Positions 1-7,302 of a stretch of DNA of 64,000 nt are shown in pieces. This DNA is from Hassallia sp050875635 (GTDB lineage Bacteria; Cyanobacteriota; Cyanobacteriia; Cyanobacteriales; Nostocaceae). The notes under the pieces are model-generated. The model ran no database searches and was not told where the DNA came from. It saw only the letters and a list, made by a program, of their open reading frames with translations. The translations under genes and the position numbers were made by a program. Each line of letters starts with the position of its first letter. Position 1 is the stretch's first letter. The stretch lies in contig NZ_JBPAOH010000030.1 of assembly GCF_050875635.1 (NCBI RefSeq), positions 1 to 64,000 of the forward strand. Direction: 5' to 3'.

Positions 1-103
1 TATGCGTGACAAGCACCAAATCATTGAGGAGCCGTGTGAAGGGAAACTTTCACGCACGGTTTTGAAGACCAACGGGGTTGGTGACAACCTCGTTGAGTTT
101 AAT
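1..103 (+). ncRNA. Group II intron 3' end (domains V and VI)
   Basis: Bases 29-62 form a textbook 34-nt domain V. The lower stem starts with the catalytic AGC triad at 30-32. A two-base GC bulge lies at 54-55, and the upper stem is closed by a GAAA tetraloop at 43-46. Bases 66-100 form domain VI: a ten-pair stem (71-80 with 85-94) capped by a GTGA tetraloop, a basal stem (66-69 with 97-100), and an unpaired A at 96 that fits the lariat branch point. The predicted intron end is 103 (AAT), placing the branch A eighth from the 3' end. Domains I-IV and any intron-encoded reverse transcriptase lie outside the window. The fold was done by eye, but both domains obey the family rules base by base. 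Confidence 0.88.
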
Positions 104-628
104 GAATTGTGCACTCTCAGCACTGGTGTAGTTTTTCCTAACCCGAAACATTACAAGACACATCTTGAAAAACTTCATAGATTGTCACGTAAATTCGCTC
201 GTAAAGTTAAAGGTTCCAATAACAGAAACAAAGCCAAAACACAACTCGCAAAACATCATTTAAGGATAGCTAATCTCAGAAAAAACACTCTTCACCAAAT
301 CACTACTTTCTTATGCAAAAACCACGCCAAAATAGTAGTAGAAGATTTAAACGTTTCTGGGATGCTATCAAATCACAAATTAGCTCAAGTAATTGCTGAT
401 TGTGGTTTCCATGAGTTTAAACGCCAGTTGGAATATAAAGCGAAAAAGTTCGGTTGTGAGATAATCATTGCTGACCGTTGGTTTCCATCAAGTAAAACCT
501 GTTCCAATTGTGGGCATATCCAAGATATGCTCCTCAAAGAAAGAACTTACAACTGCCAAAGTTGCGGACATTTGATGGACAGGGATTTGAACGCAGCAAT
601 TAATCTATCACGTTTGGCTAAAGCGTGA
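104..628 (+). CDS. tnpB: TnpB transposase/RNA-guided nuclease, 3' exon only
   Basis: This is the C-terminal part of an IS200/IS605-family TnpB. Translation resumes exactly at the predicted intron 3' splice site and runs in frame into a typical TnpB stretch (STGVVFPNPK). It continues through the second RuvC acidic residue in VVEDLNVSGM, a zinc ribbon (CSNC ... CQSC) and the third acidic residue in MDRDLNAA. The first RuvC motif (DLGIK-type) is missing and is expected in the 5' exon beyond the window edge. An open reading frame can be drawn back to base 2, but its first 34 codons are intron sequence, not protein. Whether splicing restores a working TnpB cannot be told from here. The A+T-rich codon use resembles other IS genes. 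Confidence 0.85.
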   Translation, partial: ELCTLSTGVVFPNPKHYKTHLEKLHRLSRKFARKVKGSNNRNKAKTQLAKHHLRIANLRKNTLHQITTFLCKNHAKIVVEDLNVSGMLSNHKLAQVIADCGFHEFKRQLEYKAKKFGCEIIIADRWFPSSKTCSNCGHIQDMLLKERTYNCQSCGHLMDRDLNAAINLSRLAKA

Positions 629-638
629 AAGCTTACTG

Positions 639-664
639 AGGGATAGCCGCTCCCATGCTCCCTA
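639..664 (+). repeat. Stem-loop just 3' of tnpB
   Basis: An imperfect hairpin (AGGGATAGC pairing with GCTCCCT) lies 11 bases after the tnpB stop. IS200/IS605 elements carry subterminal hairpins at the right end, and the tnpB 3' region usually specifies the guide RNA scaffold, so this may be part of the element's right end. The exact terminus was not identified. Confidence 0.4.
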
Positions 665-1271
665 TGAAGTAAGAAATAAATGTCTAGACTTGTCTAGGGT
701 TTATATAGCAGCGCACCGCAATATATCGTAAAAACGGTGCCGTACCCTCAGGCATAACACACCCTACCACTGCTATATATATCTTTTTTATATCTAATAT
801 ATGTATTAATTATGGCTTTTTTCCTGGGAAAGATAGCCGAGTTCTTTGATGTAGTCGATTAATTTTACACTGCTTGTCAGGGGATCGCTATATTGACAGG
901 AAGTATTAATAAAAACTTATCTCCCAAATCATTCTGTATATATACAGTTTGTAAAAAACTATTAAGAAATGCTTATTAAAAAATATTGCAGCTACTTGAT
1001 TTAGTTGTTAAGGTGTGTAAAGCAACGATTTTGGTGAATGCTCGTATTTAGGAGAAATGTAACCTATGAGCTATATCCATCCTTAGGAATAAAAGCGAGT
1101 AAATTCTGGCTTGAATGGCAATTATGAGGTATGACAACAAATTAGCGCCTGATTTATCTCGTTTCTAAGAACTATTGATTATTCGTCTTACCTGTCAAGA
1201 AACTTCGGAGTTTTGATTATATTTCTTGACAAGAAACGCCGTAAGACCAAAAATTTGGAGATGAAAAACCG
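665..1271. other. Intergenic region, no gene seen
   Basis: About 600 bases with no convincing reading frame. It holds fragments of dispersed cyanobacterial repeats (for example the 'cacaccctac' motif near 760) and A+T-rich sequence. A GGAG at 1257-1260 lies 11 bases before the downstream start and fits a ribosome binding site. Confidence 0.5.
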
Positions 1272-2138
1272 ATGAATATACAAGGAAAGGTAGCTCTAAT
1301 TACAGGGGCTTCCCGTGGTATTGGGCGGGCGATCGCACTACAATTAGCGCAACAAGGCACCCAGCGAGTTATACTCATGGCACGCGATCGCGCCAAATTA
1401 GCTGAAGTAGCAAAAGAAATTGAGACAATCGGTGTCAGCGCGGTCATCGTACCGATAGACTTAACCAAACCGACTGCTGTAAATATTGCCGTTGCTCAAG
1501 TTTGGCGAAATCACGGTCCGATTCATTTGCTAGTTAATTGTGCCGGCATAGCTTACCAAAACTCATTTCTGCAAGCTAAACTACCGCAGGTTCAAGAAGA
1601 AATTTCTCTGAATTTATTGGGAACCTACACCCTAACTCATTTGGTAGCGCGACGCATGGCAAGCCAAAGACAAGGGACAATCATTAATGTCTCCAGCTTG
1701 ATGGGGAAAATTGCTGCACCGACGATGGCGACTTATTCAGCTACCAAATTTGCCATTTTAGGATTTACCCAGGCACTGCGCCAAGAACTCGCGCAATACA
1801 ATATTGAAGTAAAAGCCTTATTGCCTTCTCTGACAGACACAGACATGGTGCGCGACATGCGATTATTTCGCTGGACGATCCCCATGACTCCTGAGGAAGT
1901 AGCGCAAGTACTCGTCACCGGATTGTCAAAAAATTCACCAGAAATTTTAGTTGGTTGGCAAAGTCATTTGGCTGTTTGGTGTCAGCGTCTTGCACCTTGG
2001 TTGCTGGAGTTTATTTTAAAGCTGGCAACTCCACCGCAGCAAGTAGCGAGAAGACATCAGCTTTATCAAAGACGAGTAGGACTAATGCAGAGATTGATGT
2101 GGACACGTCATCGTTTCAGCGATTTGTTTCTGTCTTGA
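1272..2138 (+). CDS. SDR-family NAD(P)-dependent oxidoreductase
   Basis: A 288-aa short-chain dehydrogenase/reductase. The Rossmann nucleotide-binding motif TGASRGIG lies at residues 11-18 and the NCAG motif at 89-92. The catalytic Ser is near 141-142, followed by the YxxxK pair Y155/K159 (YSATK). The C-terminal 80 residues, after about 205, are an extension rich in W, R and L that could sit at a membrane or bind a substrate; it is longer than in minimal SDRs. Substrate is not predictable. The ATG is preceded by GGAG at good spacing. The gene stands alone; the AraC gene downstream is 154 bases away. Confidence 0.85.
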   Translation: MNIQGKVALITGASRGIGRAIALQLAQQGTQRVILMARDRAKLAEVAKEIETIGVSAVIVPIDLTKPTAVNIAVAQVWRNHGPIHLLVNCAGIAYQNSFLQAKLPQVQEEISLNLLGTYTLTHLVARRMASQRQGTIINVSSLMGKIAAPTMATYSATKFAILGFTQALRQELAQYNIEVKALLPSLTDTDMVRDMRLFRWTIPMTPEEVAQVLVTGLSKNSPEILVGWQSHLAVWCQRLAPWLLEFILKLATPPQQVARRHQLYQRRVGLMQRLMWTRHRFSDLFLS

Positions 2139-2292
2139 AATACGGTAAAGTTGCGCTCCGTCGTCTTTGATGGCAATGGCAACCAACATGGTGTAGCCCC
2201 ATTTTAGTCTGAGGGCGGTGTGGTGCAAGTGGGGAAACCTTTTTTGCACTGCTTACCGCTAAAATACCCATAGCCCAACAGAGGTGACAGCG

Positions 2293-3150
2293 ATGCCAGA
2301 AGCGAAATTCTTAGCAGTTGATTACTCTCAAGAAAACGATGCTTTACAGGTTCTCCCTCGCCTACCTTTGCTTTCAAGTCACCAATTTGGTTGGGATGGG
2401 ATTCTTGTACAATATCACCAGCAGCCGGCTTGGGAAACTCTTGAACATTGCCATGCACAGCATGTAATTGGAATTCGTAATTTGCAGGGTGAACAAATTG
2501 CCAACGCTGAGTTGGTGATTGTTCCCGCAACTGCACCGCATAAGGATTTATGGCAGCAAGAAACGGACTTTATCTTGTTTTCTGTGGAGCCTGCACGCAT
2601 TGCTCAGATTGCTCATGAATCTATCGATGGCGATCGCATAGAACTTAAATCATACATTGGCATGTGCGATCCCGTCATTTATCAAATTGGGCGGTTGTTT
2701 CAATCAGAACTAAAATCAAATGGCTTGGGTAGTCGTCTTTATGCTGATTCGTTGACTACAGCGCTATCAGTTCAGCTGTTGCGGAATTATTGTACCAAAG
2801 AGCAACTTATAAAAGAATATACAAATGGTCTTTCTAAATATAAGTTGCAGCAGGCGATCGCATACATTAACGACAATCTTACAGAGGATTTATCTTTAGA
2901 AGCGATCGCCTCGCATTTACAAATGAGTGTATATTATTTTGCCCGTTTATTTAAGCAGTCGATGGGCGTAACTCCCCATCAATATGTAATTCAGCAGCGT
3001 GTGGAACGAGCAAAGCAGTTATTAAAAAAACAAAATAAACTGAGTATTTCTGAAGTCGCCTTTCAAGTTGGCTTCGCCCACCAAAGCCACCTCAGCCGCC
3101 ATTTTAAAAGGATTTTGGGAGTAACGCCAAAAGAAATTCGCAAAAAATAA
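2293..3150 (+). CDS. AraC-family transcriptional regulator
   Basis: A 285-aa regulator. The last 100 residues hold the double helix-turn-helix of the AraC/XylS family, including LSLEAIASHLQMS, the linker region GVTPHQYVIQQR and the second HTH with the signature VAFQVGFAHQSHLSRHFKR, ending GVTPKEIR. The N-terminal 180 residues are a divergent sensor domain without a recognisable ligand motif. The ATG at 2293 was chosen because GAGGTG at 2281-2286 gives a well-spaced ribosome site; a GTG at 2284 is also in frame. It lies 157 bases upstream of a YcaC-like hydrolase gene in the same direction, a plausible but unproven target. Confidence 0.88.
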   Translation: MPEAKFLAVDYSQENDALQVLPRLPLLSSHQFGWDGILVQYHQQPAWETLEHCHAQHVIGIRNLQGEQIANAELVIVPATAPHKDLWQQETDFILFSVEPARIAQIAHESIDGDRIELKSYIGMCDPVIYQIGRLFQSELKSNGLGSRLYADSLTTALSVQLLRNYCTKEQLIKEYTNGLSKYKLQQAIAYINDNLTEDLSLEAIASHLQMSVYYFARLFKQSMGVTPHQYVIQQRVERAKQLLKKQNKLSISEVAFQVGFAHQSHLSRHFKRILGVTPKEIRKK

Positions 3151-3307
3151 CAAGAATGTGATGTTATTAGCAAGAATCGGCGAGACAGAAGTAGAAAGCG
3201 ATCGCTATGCTCAATGCTGTACTTTACACAGGCAAAAATGTGAAGTGTGTATCGTTGACTTATAAAAATGCAGACTCTGTAATAAAAAACTGACAACAAG
3301 AAAAACA

Positions 3308-3952
3308 ATGAATAATTTAACAATGGGTAAAGGCGCTTTTTACGAGCAACTCACTCCAGAAAATAGTGCAATGCTGCTAATTGACCATCAAGCGGGTCTG
3401 TTTCTCGGCGTGCATAGTATGGATCAGCAGATTTTGAAGAATAACGCGATCGCTCTGGCGAAAACAGCAAAAGTATTCAACTTACCAACGGTTTTATTCA
3501 CCAGTTCCGCCAAAGGACCCAACGGACCAACAATTCCAGAGATTAAAGAACTTTTTCCCGACCATGAAATTCTAGATCGTTCTCCGATCAACTTGTGGAA
3601 CGATCCCCGCTGTCGTGCAGCAGTTGAAGCCACAAATCGCCAAAAATTAATTATGGCAGCAATCACAACCGATGTTTGCCTTGTTTTTCCCGCACTTGCT
3701 GCGGTCGCAGCCGGCTATGATGTCTACGCGGTGATTGACGCTTCCGGTACATGGAGTCCAGCCGCAGAGTTAGCATCAGTAATGCGTCTCACCCAAGCAG
3801 GTGTGATTCCCACAAACTGGATTGCTGTTGCGGCTGAACTCAAACACGACGAAGACCGCAAAACCACACCCGCTATGAACAAAGCATATAGCGAACACAT
3901 GGGACTCTACGATTTTCTGGGGGATATAGCTGCTGTCAAATCTGGAGTGTAA
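3308..3952 (+). CDS. Isochorismatase-like cysteine hydrolase (YcaC type)
   Basis: A 214-aa member of the isochorismatase-like hydrolase superfamily. The sequence follows the YcaC branch: LLIDHQAGL with catalytic Asp26, the PNGPTIPE segment, a PINLWND stretch, and the nucleophile Cys124 in TTDVCLVFPA followed by DASGT. YcaC homologues are octameric hydrolases of uncertain substrate. The N-terminus could equally start at Met6 (3323), since neither ATG has a strong ribosome site. The AraC gene just upstream may control it. No disruption seen. Confidence 0.85.
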   Translation: MNNLTMGKGAFYEQLTPENSAMLLIDHQAGLFLGVHSMDQQILKNNAIALAKTAKVFNLPTVLFTSSAKGPNGPTIPEIKELFPDHEILDRSPINLWNDPRCRAAVEATNRQKLIMAAITTDVCLVFPALAAVAAGYDVYAVIDASGTWSPAAELASVMRLTQAGVIPTNWIAVAAELKHDEDRKTTPAMNKAYSEHMGLYDFLGDIAAVKSGV

Positions 3953-4037
3953 TACAAAAAGATATCTCAACTAAAGAGGGAAGGCTGTTACATCGGTTGG
4001 ATAATAAGATATATCTCCTGAAAGGAACTAACCAGAA

Positions 4038-5489
4038 ATGCCTTCCCCAACAAACCTACTCACGACTTTGCCGGAAATCATTGATGGTTTGCCCAATATT
4101 TCTGGTTGGGAAGCAGAGGTGCTTGATGTAGTCAACCGTGATGCGCCTGTATTTTTACCAACAAGCAATTTACGGATGGAAGATGTAACCGCAACTTTTG
4201 CGATCGCCCTCCACATGCATCAGCCAACCATCCCCGCAGGACATGATGGCGGATTCATCAGCAATCTGCAATATATGTTTGAACATCCCAATGAAGGAGA
4301 TAATCATAATGCAGCGCCTTTTGCTTATTGTTACAGTCGCATGGGCGATTTTATACCCGAACTTGTCAGCCAAGGTTGCAATCCTCGCGTCATGCTAGAT
4401 TATTCTGGCAATTTGTTGTGGGGATTGCGACAAATGGGACGCGAGGATATTTTAAATAATTTGAAGCGGATAACATGCGATCGCACTTATCAACCTTATG
4501 TAGAATGGCTCGGTACAATGTGGAGCCATGCTGTAGTTCCTTCTACACCTATCCCAGATATTAAACTGCATATTTTAGCATGGCAACATCACTTTGCCGC
4601 GATTTTTGGTTGGGAAGCATTGGCGCGAGTCAAAGGCTTTTCACCTCCAGAAATGCACCTACCAAATCATCCCGATACTCTCTTTGAATTTGTCAAAGCG
4701 CTGAAAGAATGCGGCTATCGTTGGCTATTAGTTCAAGAACATTCTGTAGAAACTCTTGACGGTCAATCTCTAACTTACAAACATTTACCACATCGTCTTG
4801 TGGCTCGCAATTCTCAAGGCGAAACAATTAGTATCACCGCTTTAATTAAAACTCAAGGTTCCGATACTAAATTAGTTGGTCAAATGCAACCTTACTACGA
4901 AGCTAAAACATTATCTAAACAACAATTGGGTAGTGTAAATATCCCGCCAATAGTTAGTCAAATAGGTGATGGTGAAAATGGCGGGGTGATGATGAATGAA
5001 TTTCCTAGCGCTTTTAAACAAGCTTGGCATCAAATCGGTAAAACAGGTGTTGTTGGTGTGACAGGAACAGAATATTTAGAATTAATTGAAGCTGCTGGTT
5101 GCAAAAGTGAAGATTATCCAACTTGTCAACCGATAGGACAACATCAAATTTGGCAGCGAGTTTCATCCGAGAATATTCAACCGGGAGAAGTAGAAAAAGC
5201 AATTCAAGAAATCAAGCAAAATAACTCAAATTTTCACATGGATGGAGCTTCTTGGACTAATCATATCAGTTGGGTAAGTGGATATGAAAATGTTCTTAGT
5301 CCGATGAATCAACTTAGCAGTTTATTTCATCAAAAAGTGGATTCCAGCCTAACCAGAGATTCTCATTACCGCAACGCATTGTTACATAACTTATTGTTGC
5401 AAACAAGCTGCTTTCGTTATTGGGGACAAGGTGCTTGGACTGATTATGCGCGTGAAATTTACCAACGTGGTGAAAAGTTGCTATCGTAG
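4038..5489 (+). CDS. Glycoside hydrolase family 57-like protein
   Basis: A 483-aa protein with the GH57 hallmark HMHQP at residues 59-63. It also has the segment WLGTMWSHAVVPSTP and GFSPPEMHLP, whose Glu205 sits where GH57 enzymes have the catalytic nucleophile. GH57 enzymes act on alpha-glucans such as glycogen (amylase, branching or 4-alpha-glucanotransferase activity); the exact reaction cannot be assigned here. No signal peptide, so presumably cytoplasmic. AAGGA precedes the ATG at suitable spacing. Length is intermediate between small GH57 domains and the larger branching enzymes. Confidence 0.8.
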   Translation: MPSPTNLLTTLPEIIDGLPNISGWEAEVLDVVNRDAPVFLPTSNLRMEDVTATFAIALHMHQPTIPAGHDGGFISNLQYMFEHPNEGDNHNAAPFAYCYSRMGDFIPELVSQGCNPRVMLDYSGNLLWGLRQMGREDILNNLKRITCDRTYQPYVEWLGTMWSHAVVPSTPIPDIKLHILAWQHHFAAIFGWEALARVKGFSPPEMHLPNHPDTLFEFVKALKECGYRWLLVQEHSVETLDGQSLTYKHLPHRLVARNSQGETISITALIKTQGSDTKLVGQMQPYYEAKTLSKQQLGSVNIPPIVSQIGDGENGGVMMNEFPSAFKQAWHQIGKTGVVGVTGTEYLELIEAAGCKSEDYPTCQPIGQHQIWQRVSSENIQPGEVEKAIQEIKQNNSNFHMDGASWTNHISWVSGYENVLSPMNQLSSLFHQKVDSSLTRDSHYRNALLHNLLLQTSCFRYWGQGAWTDYAREIYQRGEKLLS

Positions 5490-5601
5490 TAAGCGCTAAC
5501 AGCGCTTTCTTAGCGATCGCTAACTACGAAAAATTCCTCAAAAAGTAAAAGGATTTCAAATTTTTTACTGACCTCAGTTGGGAATTTAATTTTAATTAAG
5601 A

Positions 5602-5617
5602 GAGCGCTTTAGCGCTC
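5602..5617. repeat. Short palindrome (GAGCGCTTTAGCGCTC)
   Basis: A perfect small palindrome between convergent genes, of the 'GAGCG..CGCTC' kind that recurs in the window (also near 19461 and 34947). It may act as a weak bidirectional terminator, but there is no T-run. Confidence 0.5.
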
Positions 5618-5627
5618 ACTATGAAAT

Positions 5628-6977
5628 TCAAACTAAAGGTAGAAGGATTTCAAATTCCGTACCAATGCCAAATTGGGAATTTAAATTAAATTTACCTCCA
5701 TGTCTTGCTGTGATAATTTGATAACTAACTGCTAAACTAGTTTCTTTATCAGCGCGTTTTTCCACAGAAAAAGACTCAATAATTTGCTGTTGCAACGCCG
5801 GAGGTATTCCCGGACCATTATCAGCGATGCGAATGGAAACCCAGCGAGAATCTGGTGCGTCAGGTTTCGTCGCTGACTGTGAAATAACTTCTGTAGTAAT
5901 TTCAATTTTTGGTTTGTGATTTGTATTTGGATTGAACTGCTGTCGTACAGCTTCATCAAGCAATGCATCAACAGCTTGACTCAAAATATTCATCAATACC
6001 TGGCTCAATTGCCCCACAAAGCAATACACTGGGGGCAAATTTCCATAATGTTTGACAATTTCAATTTCTCCTTTAATTCGGCTGTTAATTAACAATAAAA
6101 TACTATTTATGCAAGCGTGTAAATCTGCTGGTTTTGGATAAAGTTCGTCGATGTGACAAAAATTTTGCAAGCTGGTAACAAGTTTTTTTAATCTTTCTGC
6201 ACCGGTGCGGATACTCTTCAGCGCTTTTGATAAATCTTGTTCTAAAAAATCAAATTCAATATCTTCTTTAATATCGATTATTTCTGTAGAAGCTAATGGT
6301 AACTCTTTGTCGTAAGCTTGTATCAATTTGAGCAAACCTTGGCTGTAATTTGAAACATAAGTTAAGTTACCCCAAATAAAACCTACGGGATCTAAAATTT
6401 CATGTGCTACCCCATCTACCAAACGTCCCAAACTCGCCATTTTATCATTTTGAATCATTTGCGCTTGGCTGCGTTCATAGCGCACCTGAGTTTCTATTCC
6501 CCGAATTTGCCAAGAGGCAATGCCCAATTCTTGTATATCTAATAATCTGTAGGTATCAGGTGCTGTTTTGACGATGACTGGTTCAGCCAAAAGTTCAGGC
6601 GATCGCCTTAATGCGATTTGCATCGCGCTCAAAATCGGCGTACTATCAGGAAGTAGCAAAATCCCTGTACGAGCATAGCTGTAGAGAACACTTAGCGGCT
6701 CTGTAAAAAATAACTCTTGTCCGTGGGGACGAATCAAAAATTCCAGCAGCCGGCGTCGGGAAATCATACCAATGAATTTACCTTGATCTAACAAAATTGC
6801 TCCAGGTAGCAACGGATATTTTTCAAAATATTCAGCAACTTCTGTGCCAGTACAGCTAATTTCCACGCCGAAGTTGTATAGTGGCAGTTCTTGGAGAGTC
6901 GATTCTATACCGAGATCGCGATCGCTTCCCTCAGACAATATTGGTGGTAATATTTGCGAACTGAATTGCTGTTCCAC
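5628..6977 (-). CDS. Sensor histidine kinase with N-terminal CBS-like region
   Basis: A 449-aa soluble sensor kinase. Residues about 35-145 resemble a CBS domain pair (GAILLDQGKFIGMISRRRLL). The dimerisation box GVAHEILDP carries the phospho-accepting His192. The N-box is QVLMNILSQAVDAL, where a Gln replaces the usual Asn, and the G1 box is DNGPGI. A G2-like segment GTEFEILLPLV ends the protein. There is no membrane segment, so the input is probably cytoplasmic, perhaps adenylate sensed by CBS. No response regulator is adjacent. The altered N-box could lower kinase activity. Confidence 0.82.
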   Translation of the reverse strand: MEQQFSSQILPPILSEGSDRDLGIESTLQELPLYNFGVEISCTGTEVAEYFEKYPLLPGAILLDQGKFIGMISRRRLLEFLIRPHGQELFFTEPLSVLYSYARTGILLLPDSTPILSAMQIALRRSPELLAEPVIVKTAPDTYRLLDIQELGIASWQIRGIETQVRYERSQAQMIQNDKMASLGRLVDGVAHEILDPVGFIWGNLTYVSNYSQGLLKLIQAYDKELPLASTEIIDIKEDIEFDFLEQDLSKALKSIRTGAERLKKLVTSLQNFCHIDELYPKPADLHACINSILLLINSRIKGEIEIVKHYGNLPPVYCFVGQLSQVLMNILSQAVDALLDEAVRQQFNPNTNHKPKIEITTEVISQSATKPDAPDSRWVSIRIADNGPGIPPALQQQIIESFSVEKRADKETSLAVSYQIITARHGGKFNLNSQFGIGTEFEILLPLV

Positions 6978-7049
6978 TTGAAACCCTGGTTTGTACAGAG
7001 ACTTAAAGCCTCAAAGCTAACCAATAGGCTAACATTTTCGCCTCTGTCT

Positions 7050-7208
7050 GGGGAGGTGGGGAGGTGGGGAGGTGGGGAGTGGGGGAGTGGGGGGACAAGG
7101 GAGACAAGGGAGACAAGGGGATAGGGAGACAAGGGGGACAAGGGGGATAAGGGGGACAAGGGGACAGGGGGACAGGGGGACAGGGGGGACAAGGGGACAG
7201 GGGGACAA
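7050..7208. repeat. G-rich short tandem repeat array
   Basis: Interleaved 7-9 base units: GGGGAGGT-type repeats at first, then many GGGGACAA/GGGAGACAA units. This matches the short tandemly repeated sequences known in heterocystous cyanobacteria. The + strand is strongly purine-rich. Confidence 0.9.
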
Positions 7209-7302
7209 CCGCTAAAAACTAACCACTAACAACTAACCACTAACAACCAACCACTAACAACTAACCACTAACAACCAACCACTAACAACTAACAACTAAC
7301 CA
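7209..7302. repeat. CTAACAA/CTAACCA heptamer array
   Basis: Tandem seven-base units alternating CTAACAA and CTAACCA. The array runs directly into the 3' end of the NACHT gene, so that its last codons (VSC) and stop are repeat sequence. Confidence 0.9.

Noticed and set aside
1..103. Open frame from base 2 as the TnpB N-terminus
   Set aside because: These bases form group II intron domains V and VI, and the translated residues do not resemble TnpB.
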